This document shows positions 1 to 12,914 of a DNA stretch of 64,000 bases, in pieces. Source of the stretch: Entophlyctis helioformis (lineage: Eukaryota > Chytridiomycota > Chytridiomycetes > Chytridiales > Chytriomycetaceae); assembly GCA_025526915.1 (NCBI GenBank), contig JAHLKH010000081.1, forward strand, positions 1 through 64,000, in the 5' to 3' direction. The notes under the pieces are model-generated. The model did no database searches and had not been told where the DNA came from. It saw nothing but the letters and a program-made list of their open reading frames with translations. The position numbers were made by a program, and so were the translations under genes. Each line of letters begins with the position of its first letter. Position 1 is the first letter of the stretch.

Positions 1-1
1 G

Positions 2-166
2 GTGGGCAACAACCTCAAGGACAACCAGCTGCAGCAGATTGTCGACAAGACCATCATGGAGGCCGATCTCGACATGGATGGCAAAGTCTCGTTTGATGAG
101 TTTACCAAGATGGTCGAGAGCACAGACATTGCAAGACAAATGACGCTCGAGCCTGACCGGATCTGA
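2..166 (+). CDS. CNB1: Calcineurin regulatory subunit B, C-terminal part (cut by window start)
   Basis: The reading frame from base 2 to the TGA at 164-166 encodes the last 54 residues of a calcineurin B subunit. It starts in the conserved [18 protein letters not shown] stretch that opens the last EF-hand pair region. The final EF-hand loop is visible as [13 protein letters not shown], with Ca2+-ligand acids at the expected loop positions. Calcineurin B is the Ca2+-binding regulatory partner of the phosphatase calcineurin A in cytoplasmic calcium signalling. The 5' part of the gene lies outside the window, so length and myristoylation site cannot be checked. Identity is secure from the near-verbatim family motif. 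Confidence 0.95.
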   Translation: MGNNLKDNQLQQIVDKTIMEADLDMDGKVSFDEFTKMVESTDIARQMTLEPDRI

Positions 167-344
167 GCCGGGCTTTGTCGGCGTCTTGTTGTTGTAAGCG
201 TGTCACGTCGCGTCTGCACGCGTTCGTTTAGATGCCGTCCGCCCCACTCCACCCACCCCCCAATAACCACATCCGAATTCAAAGACACAACCAGCCCCCG
301 TGCTCATGCCCTATCCTGCCCTCTCGCACTCGAGCCAACTCGGC

Positions 345-350
345 AATAAA
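345..350 (+). terminator. Poly(A) signal AATAAA after calcineurin B
   Basis: An AATAAA hexamer lies about 180 bp downstream of the calcineurin B stop. The 167-555 interval otherwise holds only this 3' flank and the start region of the HEAT gene. Confidence 0.5.
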
Positions 351-555
351 TGAAAATGAGTCCAAAAGCGACAGTTTGTGCGGCGTTTTACAGACACGAC
401 GAAACCTCGCATCTGGCAGAATAGCCTGGAATGTCGACGAGACAGGCCAAAGTCAAGGCCGACCTGGGGCCCAAGAGCAAAGGGTACCGCAACCTGATTG
501 ACGTGCCCAATGCCATCCCGCAGTCAGACTTTCCACGCCCCCATCGCAAGCACTC

Positions 556-3500
556 ATGGGCACGATCCTCAACAAAGACACACACAAGCGCTACAAAGAG
601 GCACGAAAAGTCGCCATGGCAGCTGCCGCACTCGCACCCGTCGAATCGCTCGCTCCACAGGCGTCGGGCGACATTGTCCTTGGTGTTGACCTGCGTGTAA
701 GGCGCCAGCACCGCAACGCAGTCGCAGCAGCCATCGATCATCCGTTCGTGCCAAACACCCGCGTCCACTCGGTGCGTCCGCCTGTCAAGGTGCCGCCAAA
801 CTACCTTTCCCGTCTCAAAGACCTCGACACGGTCCGCAAGAAAATCGAGACCGAAGAGGAAGCGGCGCGTGCCAAGGCAGGAGAGAGTGGGCTCGACAAG
901 GCGTGGCCCATTCCCGGTCTCAAGTTTGACCAGCGCATCTACGACCGCATGCGCGTCTCTCACTACGATCCGGTGCGCGCGCGGTCGGTGTATTCGGCCG
1001 CACCAACCCCCGCAACCCCTGCAATGGCGTCTGGCACGCCTGTTCCCTTCTCGCGAGGCATGTCTTTTGCAGACAGCATGCCGCCCTCGTCGCGCGCATC
1101 CATCGTGAGCGACTCTGCCGACGTGCTTCGTGCGTCGTTCATTCGGCACCACCCGCACATGGAGACAATGGCGATCGTCGAGGACTTGGTTGGTGAAAGT
1201 GAAGAGGGACTGGACGCTTCCGACCACGATCAGACATGGGACCACCAGAAATGGCTGAACGCATCCATTGGCCAGCGCATGCACGATGCTCATGCAGGTG
1301 CATCGGATTCAGGGCATCCCAGCATTTCCATTTCGCAGTCACATGAGCAGTCGCAGCATGGCTTGCATGTGCAGTCATTTCACGGCCATGGACTCATGCC
1401 ACCTGCTCCGCTTTTCAACATCAATCCGCCGTCGCCTATTGACGAAGAAGAGCCTGGCCGCGACCTGCAGCTGTCCGTGCCGCATCCCAACGCGGCTGTG
1501 CGCCGTTCAAGTATTGCACCACCGGACATGCGTGCAAGCCGCATGGAGAGCTATCGGCAGAATCAAAACGGGAGCGGCAGCCAGCTGACAACGACATGGA
1601 GACACAAGATGGACAGTGTGCTTGTGCGTCGTCGCAGCGTGCTGCCAGAAAACGCGCCACATCCCGGCGGATCATCCACCAAAGGGCAGCCTGGAGGTGT
1701 GCCTGCAATCGGTGCAGGTGGTCTTGGTGCAAGCCATATTGGCGGTGGGGGCGGCGGCCTGCACCTGTCTGCGATGGGTGGTGCTAACTTGCGCTCCTCG
1801 ACTCTGGGTCCGAACGATCGCTTTGGCAGCCACATGCAAGAGCGTCCGTCAACGACTCATCCGCCGGCAGCCGGCTCGAACCCCCTGGCGACAGACGCTG
1901 CAAACGCACGCAACCTGGCCTTTATGCTCAAGATATGGGAGCGCGCAGAAGGCGTCAATCTGTCGTCGATGCTTGCCAAGGCAGCTGCGGCAGATGCGGC
2001 CACCGAGACCCAAGGACACGCATCTACGCGCCAGCACGCCATCAACGTCGACGCAATGATCAAGCGGATTGTTGAGTTGTCCATGGCCAAGGACGACTCG
2101 CCGTCAGCCGCAAATGCGGACGGGTTCCAGGTTGCCGGCTCGCGTGAATCGCTCTTTATTCTGCCGCCAGAGGAAGACCCGCTGTTCAATCCTTCGGATC
2201 CCGCTGCTGCCGATCAAGCCGGAAATAGCCGCACCGCCGAGACTGCTACAAGCGAGGAGCTGGCTGCCAAACTGCAGCAGTTGCAAGAACAGCAGCAGCA
2301 GCTTAAAGCCAAGAGGGCCGTCAGTGCATCGCGCCGGCTTGTGTCAACATCGCACACCATTCGCTTCCTGGCGTCTGTCTCCAAGCGTGCAAAGTCGGCA
2401 AGCAGAGATGTCAAAGACTCTATGGATGAATCCGGGCCGGCAACAGGCGCCAGCACACAAGTAGGATCGATCGAGTCGCTTGCCGATCAGCGCCGGCAGT
2501 TCCAGCAGCAGCTGATGCCCTCGTCGCTTGCACAAAGCCAGTCGCCGCCAGAGATGAACAGCGAGCCCCAGAGCAGCCATGGCGACGAGGATGAGCTGCA
2601 CGATGATCTCGGCACAGACGCCCCTGGATCGCCCAACAGCAAAGCCGCTCGTCGTGGCACCATCTCGCACTCCACGTACAGGTTCCTCAAACGGCTGTCG
2701 CGTGAAAACCAGTACGGCATCGAAGTGATTGAGCCGGCCGCGAATGAGGATAGCGAAAGAGCACTCCGTCGCACGCTCATGGGCCAAGAAACCGTGTCGG
2801 CAGCATCAGTCAGGGAGGATCCGTTCTCGCTTGATCCATACTTCCACCAGAGGCTGACCATGTCGCGCGCCATGCTGGACGGTCGCGATGCACAGCAGCA
2901 GCACCACCACCAGCCTGCTGCTGGACACAAGTCGGCCACGAAGCCAGGCCAGAGAGGGGCAGGCACTGCGCATGCCGATGCATCCAAGCATGCACTCGTA
3001 CCACATCCCCCGCAGCATCGCAGAGCCACCATGACCGACAGCATGCCATATGACGCCATGGGCGATCATGAGCGGCCGACGTCGCAAGCACAGGCTGGCC
3101 GGCCACCCAAGCCGCGGACACAACACCGACGCGTCAGTCACGCGGCTTGGTCGTCACTGGTGAACAAGATTGTCGATGCAGATGACCACGAGGAGATCAT
3201 GGCTCTGGTCAACGAAAACATGTACGTTGATCCGACTGATGAGCAAGAGCAGCCGTTCCATCTGCAACTTCCACCAGGCGACATTGATGACTTTTCGACC
3301 GACGCAGGCAGCATAGCTGGCGACCAGACGGCCCATCATGCCGCCCAGATCCATGAGGACGCACTCAACCGCGCTGCATCGGCAGCCCATGACCGCAGAC
3401 GACACATTGGCACCGGCGATACAGACGTTGATGACTTTGGCGTGCCAATCCGGAGCGATCGTGCCACGTCCATGGCCATTTCCGACAGGCTGCGCGAGAT

Positions 3501-6079
3501 CTTTGGCAAGGTGAGAGTGTGGACGGCATGCATTGGCTTCGATCTCAAGCATGTGTACTGATCAAAAACGCTGCATATGAACAGCAAATCATTATTCCAC
3601 ATGGCCAAAAGGGACCGCTCGACTGGGGGTCCATCTTCCGGCCCATCAAGCTTCGTGACACGCTTGGCAAAGCACCGCCGGACCCGCTGCCGCCACCGCC
3701 TCCCAAATTCAGCCTTGAGCGGTTTGTGTCGCTTGTCAAGATCACGACGCACCATCATCCGCCTGAGCGCAAGCCCGACGTGGATCCCGTCCAAGAGTAT
3801 CGCAAGAATCCCTTGCCCATCAACACGCTCATTGACTTTCTGGAGACGCCTCTGACTGCGCTGGCAGCCATTCCGCAGCCGGGCACACCAGAGCGCAGAG
3901 CGGTGATCAAATCTCTGACACTTGGCCTGCGCGAAGAGACGGACAGACTGCTGCAGTTTGAGTCGTGCCGTCTGATCATTGCACTCGGTGCGCAGGGCGA
4001 CCTGGGACGCTGGGACACGTTCATCTTCAAGGGTGTCATGGCCGATATGCTCGAGCAAGGCAGATCGGACGACGAGCGCGACGCCGCCGCCCTTACGTTC
4101 TTGGCTGCCGGCACCGTCAACCCGACGGTTGTCAACCAGATCCGGACGGGTCTGGGCCATCTGGACGAGGACCGGCGCGCGACGTCTGTGCGGGTGCTGG
4201 GTGCTGTGCATGCCAACCACGCGGACATTATTGTACCGATCATGCTGGAAGACAGCAAACACACGAGCTGGCGCGTGCGGATTGACGTTGTTCGCCTGCT
4301 GCGTGTGTGGATCGAGAAGCTGTCGCCGCCTGCTGGAAAGCCTGCTGCGACGAGAGATCCTGATGCGCTCGACACGGACGATGACGAGCTGATCAAGGCA
4401 CTGTTCCACACGCTCGGCACGACAACAAACGACAAGGACCGCGACGACGAGATGGCGGGTATTGCCTTGTCGCTGAGTGTTGGTCTTGGCGACATGGATC
4501 TGAGCCATGCGAGCGACATCCGTCTGCCAACAGCCGACGGTGGCAGTGGAATGGGTGGTCGGCGTGCCTCTGGATCGCTGCCGTCCATGTACGCACCTGG
4601 CCATGCACTGCAGTCGCACCACCACAGCCACCGCCAGCCATGCCTGCTGATCAATCGCGGACAGCTGAATCGGCTCCATCGCAACTGCGCCAGACTCTGG
4701 AGCACATCTTGGCCTTTCCTTTGCAAGCGCTGCCCTCGGTATGAGCATGTCAGCAACTGCAGCGAGTGTCGCCGCTTCCATGTCGCCTGCCACGCCAGCA
4801 GTCCTCGAGCAGCGCGAAAAGGTTGTGCGCAACTGTGTCGACGTGCTCCTCAACATGATGTGGACCGACTGGAACAAGGACGTTCGCGACGAGGCCAGCG
4901 CGGTGCTTGGCGAGCTGCGTCAGGGCCGTCCTATATTCGAATGGGTTGTGCGGCTGCTCGATTCGACCGACCCTGTCAAGCGCGTGGACGCTCTGCGCTG
5001 CTTGACGTACTTGGCAGTCATGACCAAAGAGGCGCTCGGCACGTATCTCAAGTGCTTTAAAGACTCGTACGCATCCGTGCGGATTGAGGCTTGCAAGGTT
5101 TGTGGACAAGGCTGCGCATGCAGCATGGCAGATTGTCTGACTTGCTGTGCGGCACGTGTATGCAGGTTGCATGCACACTTGGATCGGCGGATCGTGGCAT
5201 TGTGAATGCACTGCTGGATCTACTGGACGACCATGACTATCGGGTCCGGGCGTACGCCATCAAAGGTGGGCGACACATTATGCGGGTTCTGATGCACTGA
5301 ACCGACCTGGCTGACATGCGGCACACCACTCAGCACTCGGATACACGCAGTGCAAGGAGCCCAAGAACCGCGAAACGCTCAACTGGGCATTGCACCACGA
5401 CCACCATCCAGTCGTGCGAGCAGAAGCCATCCGTGCTGTTGCCAACCTCAATCTGATCATGGACGACCAGACGATCCGCGAGGGGGTGTTCACGCTTCTC
5501 GAGACAGACAAGTCTGACAAGGTCAAGAAAGAGGCAGAGCGCGTTCTGGTTGCCAACGGGCTGATCTTCTCTGGCCTCATTGACGGAGATGCCAATGGCG
5601 ACAAAAAGGAGGTGACCGTGATCAACTCTGGAAATGGCGCTGGTGTTGGTGGTGCCGGAATGAGCGGTATGCCCAGTCAGCTGGCAGGCGGAAACGGCGG
5701 CAATCTGGCCAGCGGCACCACCGGCAGTCCTGCTGACGGATCCGGGGGCGGGCCGTCCAATGCAACACGCATAACGACACACTCGCTCGGACCGTACCCA
5801 CATATCCTGACCGGCGCGACAGCCGAGCAAGTCGAGATCTTCTTGCGAGAGTCTCTCATTGGCGACAAGGAGCTGTCTGCTGCAATCAACCAGGTCCGCG
5901 AGCTGGCCACAAAGGACTCAATCATGGCGGAAGTGCAGTATGTGCTCAAGACATCTGATGATCCAATCGATCTTGGGCTGGACTTGCAAATTGATGCCGA
6001 GTTTATGCCAATGATCTCGGACGAGCATCGAGCAAAGTCGGCACATGCCAAGCACAAAATCGACAGCAGGATGAAATGA
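556..6079 (+). CDS. Large HEAT-repeat protein, possibly HEATR4-like
   Basis: A spliced gene of roughly 1,700 residues. Exon 1 (556-3510) encodes a long disordered Ser/Gln/Gly-rich N-terminal half of about 985 residues. A GT-AG intron (3511-3584) leads to an exon encoding stacked helical pairs: E-R-R-A-V-I-K-S-L, W-R-V-R-I-D-V-V-R-L-L, D-V-R-D-E-A-S-A-V-L-G. Further introns fit at 5098-5165 and 5266-5333 with phases kept. The last exon has P-V-V-R-A-E-A-I-R-A-V-A-N-L-N and ends at TGA 6077-6079. The pattern and the CKEPKNRETLNWAL region remind me of HEATR4, found mainly in flagellated lineages, but this is recalled from memory. The frame changes near 4610-4750 without a convincing intron. An alternative 5' exon starting at ATG 431 is possible but not in frame. 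Function unknown. Confidence 0.72.
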
Positions 6080-6084
6080 TGGCC

Positions 6085-6090
6085 AATAAA
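6085..6090 (+). terminator. Poly(A) signal of the HEAT gene
   Basis: AATAAA begins 5 bp after the TGA of the HEAT-repeat gene. The Munc13-like gene converges from the other strand, with its stop at 6307. Confidence 0.6.
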
Positions 6091-6306
6091 GGTTGACGAA
6101 AGGCTTATTCTTTCGACTGCGCTCCACTTGGATGTGTCAGACTTTTGGTGGTGCTCAGCAGGCGCCGGCATTCCCACCAAGACATGCAATCCGCCCGGCT
6201 CAGGCTCCAGATGTGGGCAACGACAACAAACGGCCATGTGTAACCAGATGAAAATGGTTGCCAGACTGTCATATTCATACAGAGTGCCAGGCAGCACGCT
6301 CCTTGT

Positions 6307-9300
6307 CTACCCAAGCCGATCTCGCAGCTCAGCATCCACAAAGTCACGCGCGCCACGCATCTTGAGCAGCTTGAGTATCCAGTCCAGATCATGCACGTAA
6401 ATGCGCTGTGGCCGTGGCTCGCCTGCTGACACTGGCGACACTGACGGTGGCGATGCGGCAAACGGTGATGTTGGCTGCACTGGCAGTGATGCAGACGCCG
6501 ATGCAGGTGATGGCAGATGGAGATGTCGTCGCGCTCATGCTCATGGGATGCCCTGACCGGTTCGAGTGGCTGGACTGGCGTGATCGTGGCGGGAGCGGAA
6601 GCGGGAGTTGGGCCGACTGTGCGCGCGTTTTGGAGCATGAGCTGCTCCTTGTACTGGGTATATGTCAGAAGGAGCGTCTGTTTGGGATATCGTACGACTC
6701 GATCATCATGGAGCAGCTGGCGGTATGACGGCGAGTGGATGTCTTCATCAGCGAGTCCCGCTCCATCAGCATGAAAGTATGTTTCGAGGATCTGTGGACC
6801 ACCACGCAGCATCGCATGAGCACGGTGTGAGCATATGGCCAACGCTTTTGGGGCGACATCGATGAGCGCGTATGCAACGTGTTCAGGTCACCTCAACAAA
6901 CTTGGCAAAGAACGCCAGCCGCTTGCTGTCCCATGGCTTGCGTTCCTTGGGATCCTCGCCAAGCGATGGCACAATCATCAGCTCGAGCACACACAGCAGT
7001 CGATCCCACACGGCGTGCAGGATCCGGCTCGCAAGCGACTCGTCCAGATGGGCAAACAGCACATCGAGGTTGGCGTCGAGGAAGTTCATGACGGGCTCCA
7101 AATCAGCCTCAATGGCCAGCGAGTCGGCGCTGCTGAACATGGCAGTCGCTGGGAACCCATCGCGGTTGGCGGGCTGCATAACGTTGGAAAGAATGGCCTT
7201 GTTCTTGTCCATCATGGCCGTGAATGCCTGCTTCTTGTACTTGAGCGAGATGGGGTGAATGCGGTCACGAAAATCCGAGCACAGCTGTCGCGTGCATGTC
7301 AGACCCGTCCATCAACGCCAACACGGCAGACAATACTGTCAGTCGCTCCACCACTCACCTGGTCAACGAATGCCTCGATAAACTGATCAACAGCAACAGC
7401 CGTCATCCACTCCATCATGCTAACAAGAAAGTCGAGGTCGTCGTCTCGAGACACCTGCACTCGTACCAGGAGCTTGCCGTCCGTCGATAGCTGCACGAGC
7501 GTCTGGAGTCCATCCTCCATGTGCATGACCTCGCGGAGGCTCTCTAGTCGCAGTACGCCAATGCCATAGAACGCATCTGCCATGTCATCAACGTGGTGCA
7601 GCAGTCCGAAATGCACGCCGCCAGCGACTTCCGCTTGGGTGAGGATGGCGTACATGCGATCGCCCCAGACCGGCTGCGAAGCCTGGGGGATCTTGCGAGT
7701 GCGGCCAATCTCACGGCCAGTATGAGTTGTAACGCGAGTCGAGAAGCGCGTGTTCCATGGAAACACGGTCCGCAGCCGACGGCCACACACGACGGTCAGA
7801 CGAATCGTGTACCGCGGATCGCTCTCGAGCAGTTTGTTTGGCGTCGATACAGCCAGGCGCGATGCAGACCCTGTGGGCGATGTCGGCGACGACCGAGTGC
7901 CCACTGACCGGCGTTTGGGCACGCTGCGGGTGAGATCCACAAACTGCGGGAAGATGGCCTGGATGTTGGATAAGCGCACACAGTTCTGTCGAGCATGCAA
8001 TCTGGTGTCAGTAACCTGCCCCACGCGCCTTGTCCCCGACTCACAAGTCCCGGTCGTTACCTCGGCTGAAAACCTGTAATGCACTGTCTGCGCATCCGGT
8101 GCTTGGCTGCTCTTCTTGAACTTGGGCATCTTGACCTTGATCTTGATGTTTCCGATCTGGGCCGTCTTGACGTTCTTGCGCAGCACAGGCTGCTTCCCAC
8201 GGAGCTCGCCAAACTCTTGCATCACACGCTGTTTGGTCAGACTGATGTACAGCGCAATAGCGTCGCTGTCTTCCTGGAGCAGCCGCGCATAGACAGCGTG
8301 CCATTCGTCCTGGTCGGGCCAGTCGATCGACCGGATCACCTCGAGCTGCTGCTGGAACGACGAGAAGATGTCAATGACAGACGTGGAGTTGGGCATGGTG
8401 GGCGACTGGCGCTCGTATTTGTCGACCTCGAGTGCGTTTTTGACCCAGACCCGCATCTTCTTCTCGGTCTGCCCAAGCCATTCTCGAATAAACCCCGTGA
8501 ACCAGCGCGCCATGGGAAACTTGTCAGACAGCCTGCACATGCATTGCATGAATGTCAGTGGGCTCATGGCTGCATTCCGGCAGTGTCTGCCAAGCCGATC
8601 AGCACCTAAAGTCGATGCTTTCACAGACACGCTGCAGCTTGCGGACAGACTGGCACAGATCAAATGCGTCGGTCATGTCAGGCGACACTGCAATGTAGGT
8701 CTTGGAAAAGTCGTCCAGCTGGGCAGCCACTGGATCGTAGAACGCCTTTGCAGCAATGGTTGGTATATGGATACATCTGTGGCATGCGATTCATGCATAA
8801 TGAGTGTGTGTGCACTTGGCGTCTGCATCGAGTTGAGCGGCATCCTCACCCAAACAGCAAGACGTCATATGATTCGTTGTAGCTTTCCAGCTCAATACAC
8901 AGCAGATCGACGAGGCGAACAAGCGGAAGACCAGAGCCGCGTTCATCCAAAGAGTGTGCAATGGCAAGCAGGCCGTGGTATCGTGCCGTCAGAGATTTCT
9001 GGGTCGGGGATTGGTGAGTGGGTGAGCAAACCCCAACCAATGGCGAGGCTTTGTCTGGACTTACAAGCAGCAGGCGGGATGCATGGCCAGCCACGTCAGT
9101 CTCTGCAGCGCGTGGTCCCGAAACAGCATGGCTTGTCAGCATCGCACTCATCATGATGGTCATGGTTTCAAGCTGCTTTGAAGACCGCGAGGGCAGGTAG
9201 TCGCCCTCGTTGGCTGGCGCTGTTGTAGACTTGATCATGTTGAAGAAGTTGCCAAGCTGGTGGTCGAGAAGTGTGCTTAGAGCACCTGATGTGCGCTTGA

Positions 9301-11162
9301 ACAGCGCAAACTGCCGTGCAAAAGACGTTACCGTTCAGGACGCGTCAGTAGCTCATTGAAGCCGGGGACGCCGGCATGGATGCATCATATGATGGCGGCT
9401 TACATCGCTTCTAGTTATGACAGAGCCGTTTGACTGGATGACTTCCCGGAACGCGCGAGCGAAGCCTTGGGTGTACAGCATCTCGGCTGACACGAACCCG
9501 CGCGCATAGAGAGCCGTGAACGCGTCAAACGCACTGTGCATCCAATGCGGGCCGAGTCAGCCGCCATCCATGCCGGGGCTTTGTGTATGCGGGCTCTGGC
9601 TCACCATAGTGCCCTGAAGCAGGTCGTGATCCGCCAAACACTCGACAGATCGTTCAGCAGGGACCGCGTCGTGTCTGACAGCTCCATCTGTCCGCACTTG
9701 ATGATGTCGTGCTCGACAGCCAGCCGGAACACTGAGGCAAAGTACTCACGGGTGTCGACAGGCAGTGCGCGGAATGCCGCTGGCGGTATAGACGATGCCC
9801 CAGTGGCCATATCAGGAGATGCCTGATGCTCGACCGTCTGAACGCTGATGCAAAGCGTGCCGCTGACGTGGCTTTTGGCAGACCGCTTGCCCAGATCAAA
9901 CGTCTGGACCTGCGTCTTTGGATCTTGAGCCCAAGACAAGAGTTTGGCTGCTGGGAATGCGCATGCGCCGAGAAACGCTTCCTTGGGTGGAGCAATCTGC
10001 TGCATGATGTTTGGGTCTTCGAGGGACGGCTTGCTCCACACGCTGACAATCACTGGTCCGTCAGAGGCTGACACGATGCTGGTCAATCAGCGGCGCGTAG
10101 TCAGTCGGTCAGCCGCCAGGATCAGTCAGAGGGACCACTTTGCTGATGTTGGACGTACATCGGGACTTGGAAGAGCCAGCGCGGCCCGACCGTTTGGCGC
10201 AGAACAGGACTCACAAACGTGCGGCCATTGCAGTGCACCACACAGTAAGGATTGGACGACCCGCTGGCCTTGTCCTTGGCGAGCAGACCCTGGGCCTCGA
10301 TGACGTTGACGATAAGAAGCTGCGGCCCGGCAGCAGCCATGCCGGTGGACAGACGCGAGCTCGAATACGCGTGGCCATAGCGATGCAAAGGCGGATGGCC
10401 TGTGGACAGCAAGACGAGTTTGGCCAGAGCCGCGAGCTCGCCCGTCTTCCATGCCTCATAGTCCTCTGTGCGATCAAAGTCGCTGCATTTGAGCTGGCCG
10501 GCATCTGCCGAAAGCAGCAGATGGCATGCTTCGAGGTCGCGGATCAGGGTGTCGGGCTCGTTGAGGTTGAGAATGGCATGGATCTGTGCACCCAGGTCCT
10601 GCTGGCTGATCCCAAAGATGTCTGCAATGCGAGAGCAGAGCGAGTCGAGCGGCGGTGCCAGCGGCAGCTTGCCTGGAGAGAGCGGCAGCGTTGGCGCAGC
10701 GAGGTTGGACAGGCTGTACAGGCTGGCGATGGACGACTGCGACGACGAGAGCGTGCGGGAGAACGCCTTGAGCATCGAGTCTGGACGCAGAGATTGGCGC
10801 TGGGGGTGCGACGGGGACATGGACGGCGGCGTGGGCAGGCTGCTGCTGGCCGCCTCCAGGTCGGCAATGCTTGCGGCGCTGCCGGCCGTGCTCCTGGTTG
10901 CGCTGCGAGCCGACTGCAGGCTGGACATGCTGCCGCTTGTTGCAAGCGTTGTCGGGGACTGCACATGCTGCTGGATGCTCTTGAGGCTTTCGGACGTGGC
11001 CATGGCCGTGGAGAAGAGCGGCCACAGCACGCAGCGCAGCACATGCGCGAGCACCACGTCCTTGGGCAGCGCCTGCGTGCCGCTGGTCGTGACGCTTGAG
11101 CGCTGTCGGCTGCTCATGGGAATCGCCGTTGCTCGAGATACTGTTGTTGCGATGGTGGCCAA
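6307..11162 (-). CDS. Munc13/UNC13-like protein (C2 and MUN domains)
   Basis: A multi-exon gene read leftward. The first exon (11162-10159) has a Ser/Thr-rich stretch and then a C2 domain (V-N-V-I-E-A-Q-G-L, S-N-P-Y-C-V-V). Exon 2 (10078-9605) continues the C2 and starts the helical region. Exons down to about 8.6 kb give helical MHD/MUN-type segments. The 8663-7299 block contains a second C2-like domain (T-I-R-L-T-V-V-C-G and Q-P-V-W-G-D-R). The C-terminal helices read K-R-L-A-F-F-A-K-F-V-E-V and then L-L-H-D-D-R-V-V-R-Y-P-K-Q-T, as in UNC13 C-termini. The last residues I-Y-V-H-D-L-D-W-I-L-K-L-L-K precede TAG at 6309-6307. The family primes SNARE-dependent exocytosis at the plasma membrane; fungal members act in secretion and cytokinesis. 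Not all exon borders were resolved. Confidence 0.8.
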
Positions 11163-11235
11163 GTCGCGGCTTCATTCATCCACGGATCTGCCAGGGAGCA
11201 CAGAGCCGACATGGGCCAATTGAGGGCCGCCGCTC

Positions 11236-12883
11236 TTACTCGTCGTCGTTGTCGTTGTCGGCATCGTCGTCCTCGGCGGGAATGAGCTCGAGATCAACAA
11301 GCTGCTGCCTTAGACCCTCGTTCTCGGGATCGAGCTCGTACGCCTTCTGCAGCGCAACGCTTGCCTCGTCAAAAGCAGCGAGTGCTGCGTCGTCGTCATC
11401 GAGTTCGAGCGAGCTCCACAGAATAGCCGACTCGCCAAGCTATGCATGCAGCCATCCACACCAGTCGCTGGTTAGCAGTCGGCAGATAAGGCGTGGCGGG
11501 AATACAGCCAATGACTTACAAGCTGATACACTGCTGCTGATGCCGAATCGCCGTCACGAGCCACAGCTGCCTTGAAGAGCTCGACGGCCTGCTTGATGCT
11601 CACGAGAGCAGCAGCCAGCACCTTTTCGTCGGCAGAATGCTGCTGCACGGACGCCGCGTGGAAGTGGTACGTGGCGTGCACATGGTCCATGTCGGCGCGA
11701 GAAGCGTCGGCTGGCGCGTCGCCAATCAAGGCCAGGTACGCGTCAATGTGTGTACGCGCAGCCTTGAGTGTCTCCAAGACAAACGCGCCTTCTCGGTGGT
11801 GCAATCTCTGTTGGCCGGCCAGCCCAACAAGCGTCTTGGCAGCAACACGGTGCACTGGAGCAAGGCCCGTGTCCTTGGCTGCAGCACCGGCCAAGGATGT
11901 CTGGCGACCCACTGCATTGGCAAATGCGGCAATGACGCCTTGAACCAGATCCTTCTCGTCTTTGGTCGCGGGCTTTTGCGGCACAGCATCCTCACTGTCA
12001 TTGTCGTCGTCGTCCTCTTCGGCATCCTGCTCGGCTGCATAGAAAGCAGTCTCGGCGATGGCGGCCTTGGTCCGGCCGAGCAGACACCAGCCGGCCGTGA
12101 CTGCATCTTCAACCGGCGAAGCAGGCGTCTCAGCATTGCCGGCGTCTTTGCTGGCCAAAGGGCTCGTGCTGATCTGCTCCCATCCAGGCAGGCACTCGTT
12201 CAGGAGAGCAAGGGCCTGGCGCAGGTGCGTCTCGTACCGCAGGAACCGGCCAAAGTCCAGCAGACACGCAGCATAGTTGTGCCGGACCTGCTGCAGCTGC
12301 GCCTGCTTCTCCTTGGACTCGGCGTCGCTCGCGTCAAGCAGGTCGTCCGCCTTGCGCTTGGCTGGAGAGGCGGCAGATGCCTTGGCCTTGGCATTCGTGC
12401 GAGGCGGCTGGCGTGCGCCGGGCAGCGGAACAGGCGGCAGACTGCCGCCCATTGCCGTCAGCTCGGCATCAAAGGCAGCCACGGCCAGCTCAAACAGCTT
12501 GGCCACGATGGACTCGTGCGTCGCTTCGTCCACGTCCTGCTCGCTCAGCTTGGGTTTTCGAGCTCGTCTCGGGCAGCCTGGTGCAGCTCGAGTGCAGTGG
12601 GCGGCTCGTCCGTGTCGGCATCTGCGTCTGCATCTGCGCCGCTGGCTGCTGCTACATGCTTGCCGTCCCTTCTGCTGCCCTTGACTGCAGCCTTGCTGTT
12701 GGGCTTGGCTTTGGCCGAGCTGACAAGCTGGATATCGACCTCGCCCACGTCGCAGCCTGTGCACTCTGCGTCGTCGCACGAGGGCAGATGGGACCCGCCT
12801 GCCTTGCGCCGCTTGGCGGCCTTTGCAGTCGTCGCAGCGGTGGTCGGCGCAGCCGCTGTCTTGCCACTCTTCTTCTTGGCCAT
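11236..12883 (-). CDS. ETT1/NRO1-like TPR nuclear protein
   Basis: Begins with a lysine-rich, nuclear-localisation-like N-terminus (M-A-K-K-K-S-G-K, K-R-R-K). Acidic linkers and helix-rich TPR-like repeats follow. A GT-AG intron (11440-11519) separates the main exon from a last exon (11236-11439) ending in an acidic tail. In yeast, Ett1 promotes translation termination; S. pombe Nro1 regulates the hydroxylase Ofd1. The frame breaks once at an A-run on the minus strand (plus-strand TTTT 12555-12558), where one extra A would join E-L-E to K-P-K-L-S-E-Q; there is no room for an intron. The start is only 31 bp from the LAMTOR2 stop on the same strand. Family assignment rests on overall architecture and is moderate. 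Confidence 0.55.
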
Positions 12884-12914
12884 CGTCGTTGGTCGACTTC
12901 ACGTCCAGGTACTT

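Noticed and set aside
431..700. Separate small gene starting at ATG 431
   Set aside because: Overlaps the HEAT gene start in another frame; the first 31 residues look plausible as a 5' exon but no phase-consistent splice was found.
3336..4877. Minus-strand open frame of 513 codons
   Set aside because: Antisense to the HEAT-repeat exons; no domain.
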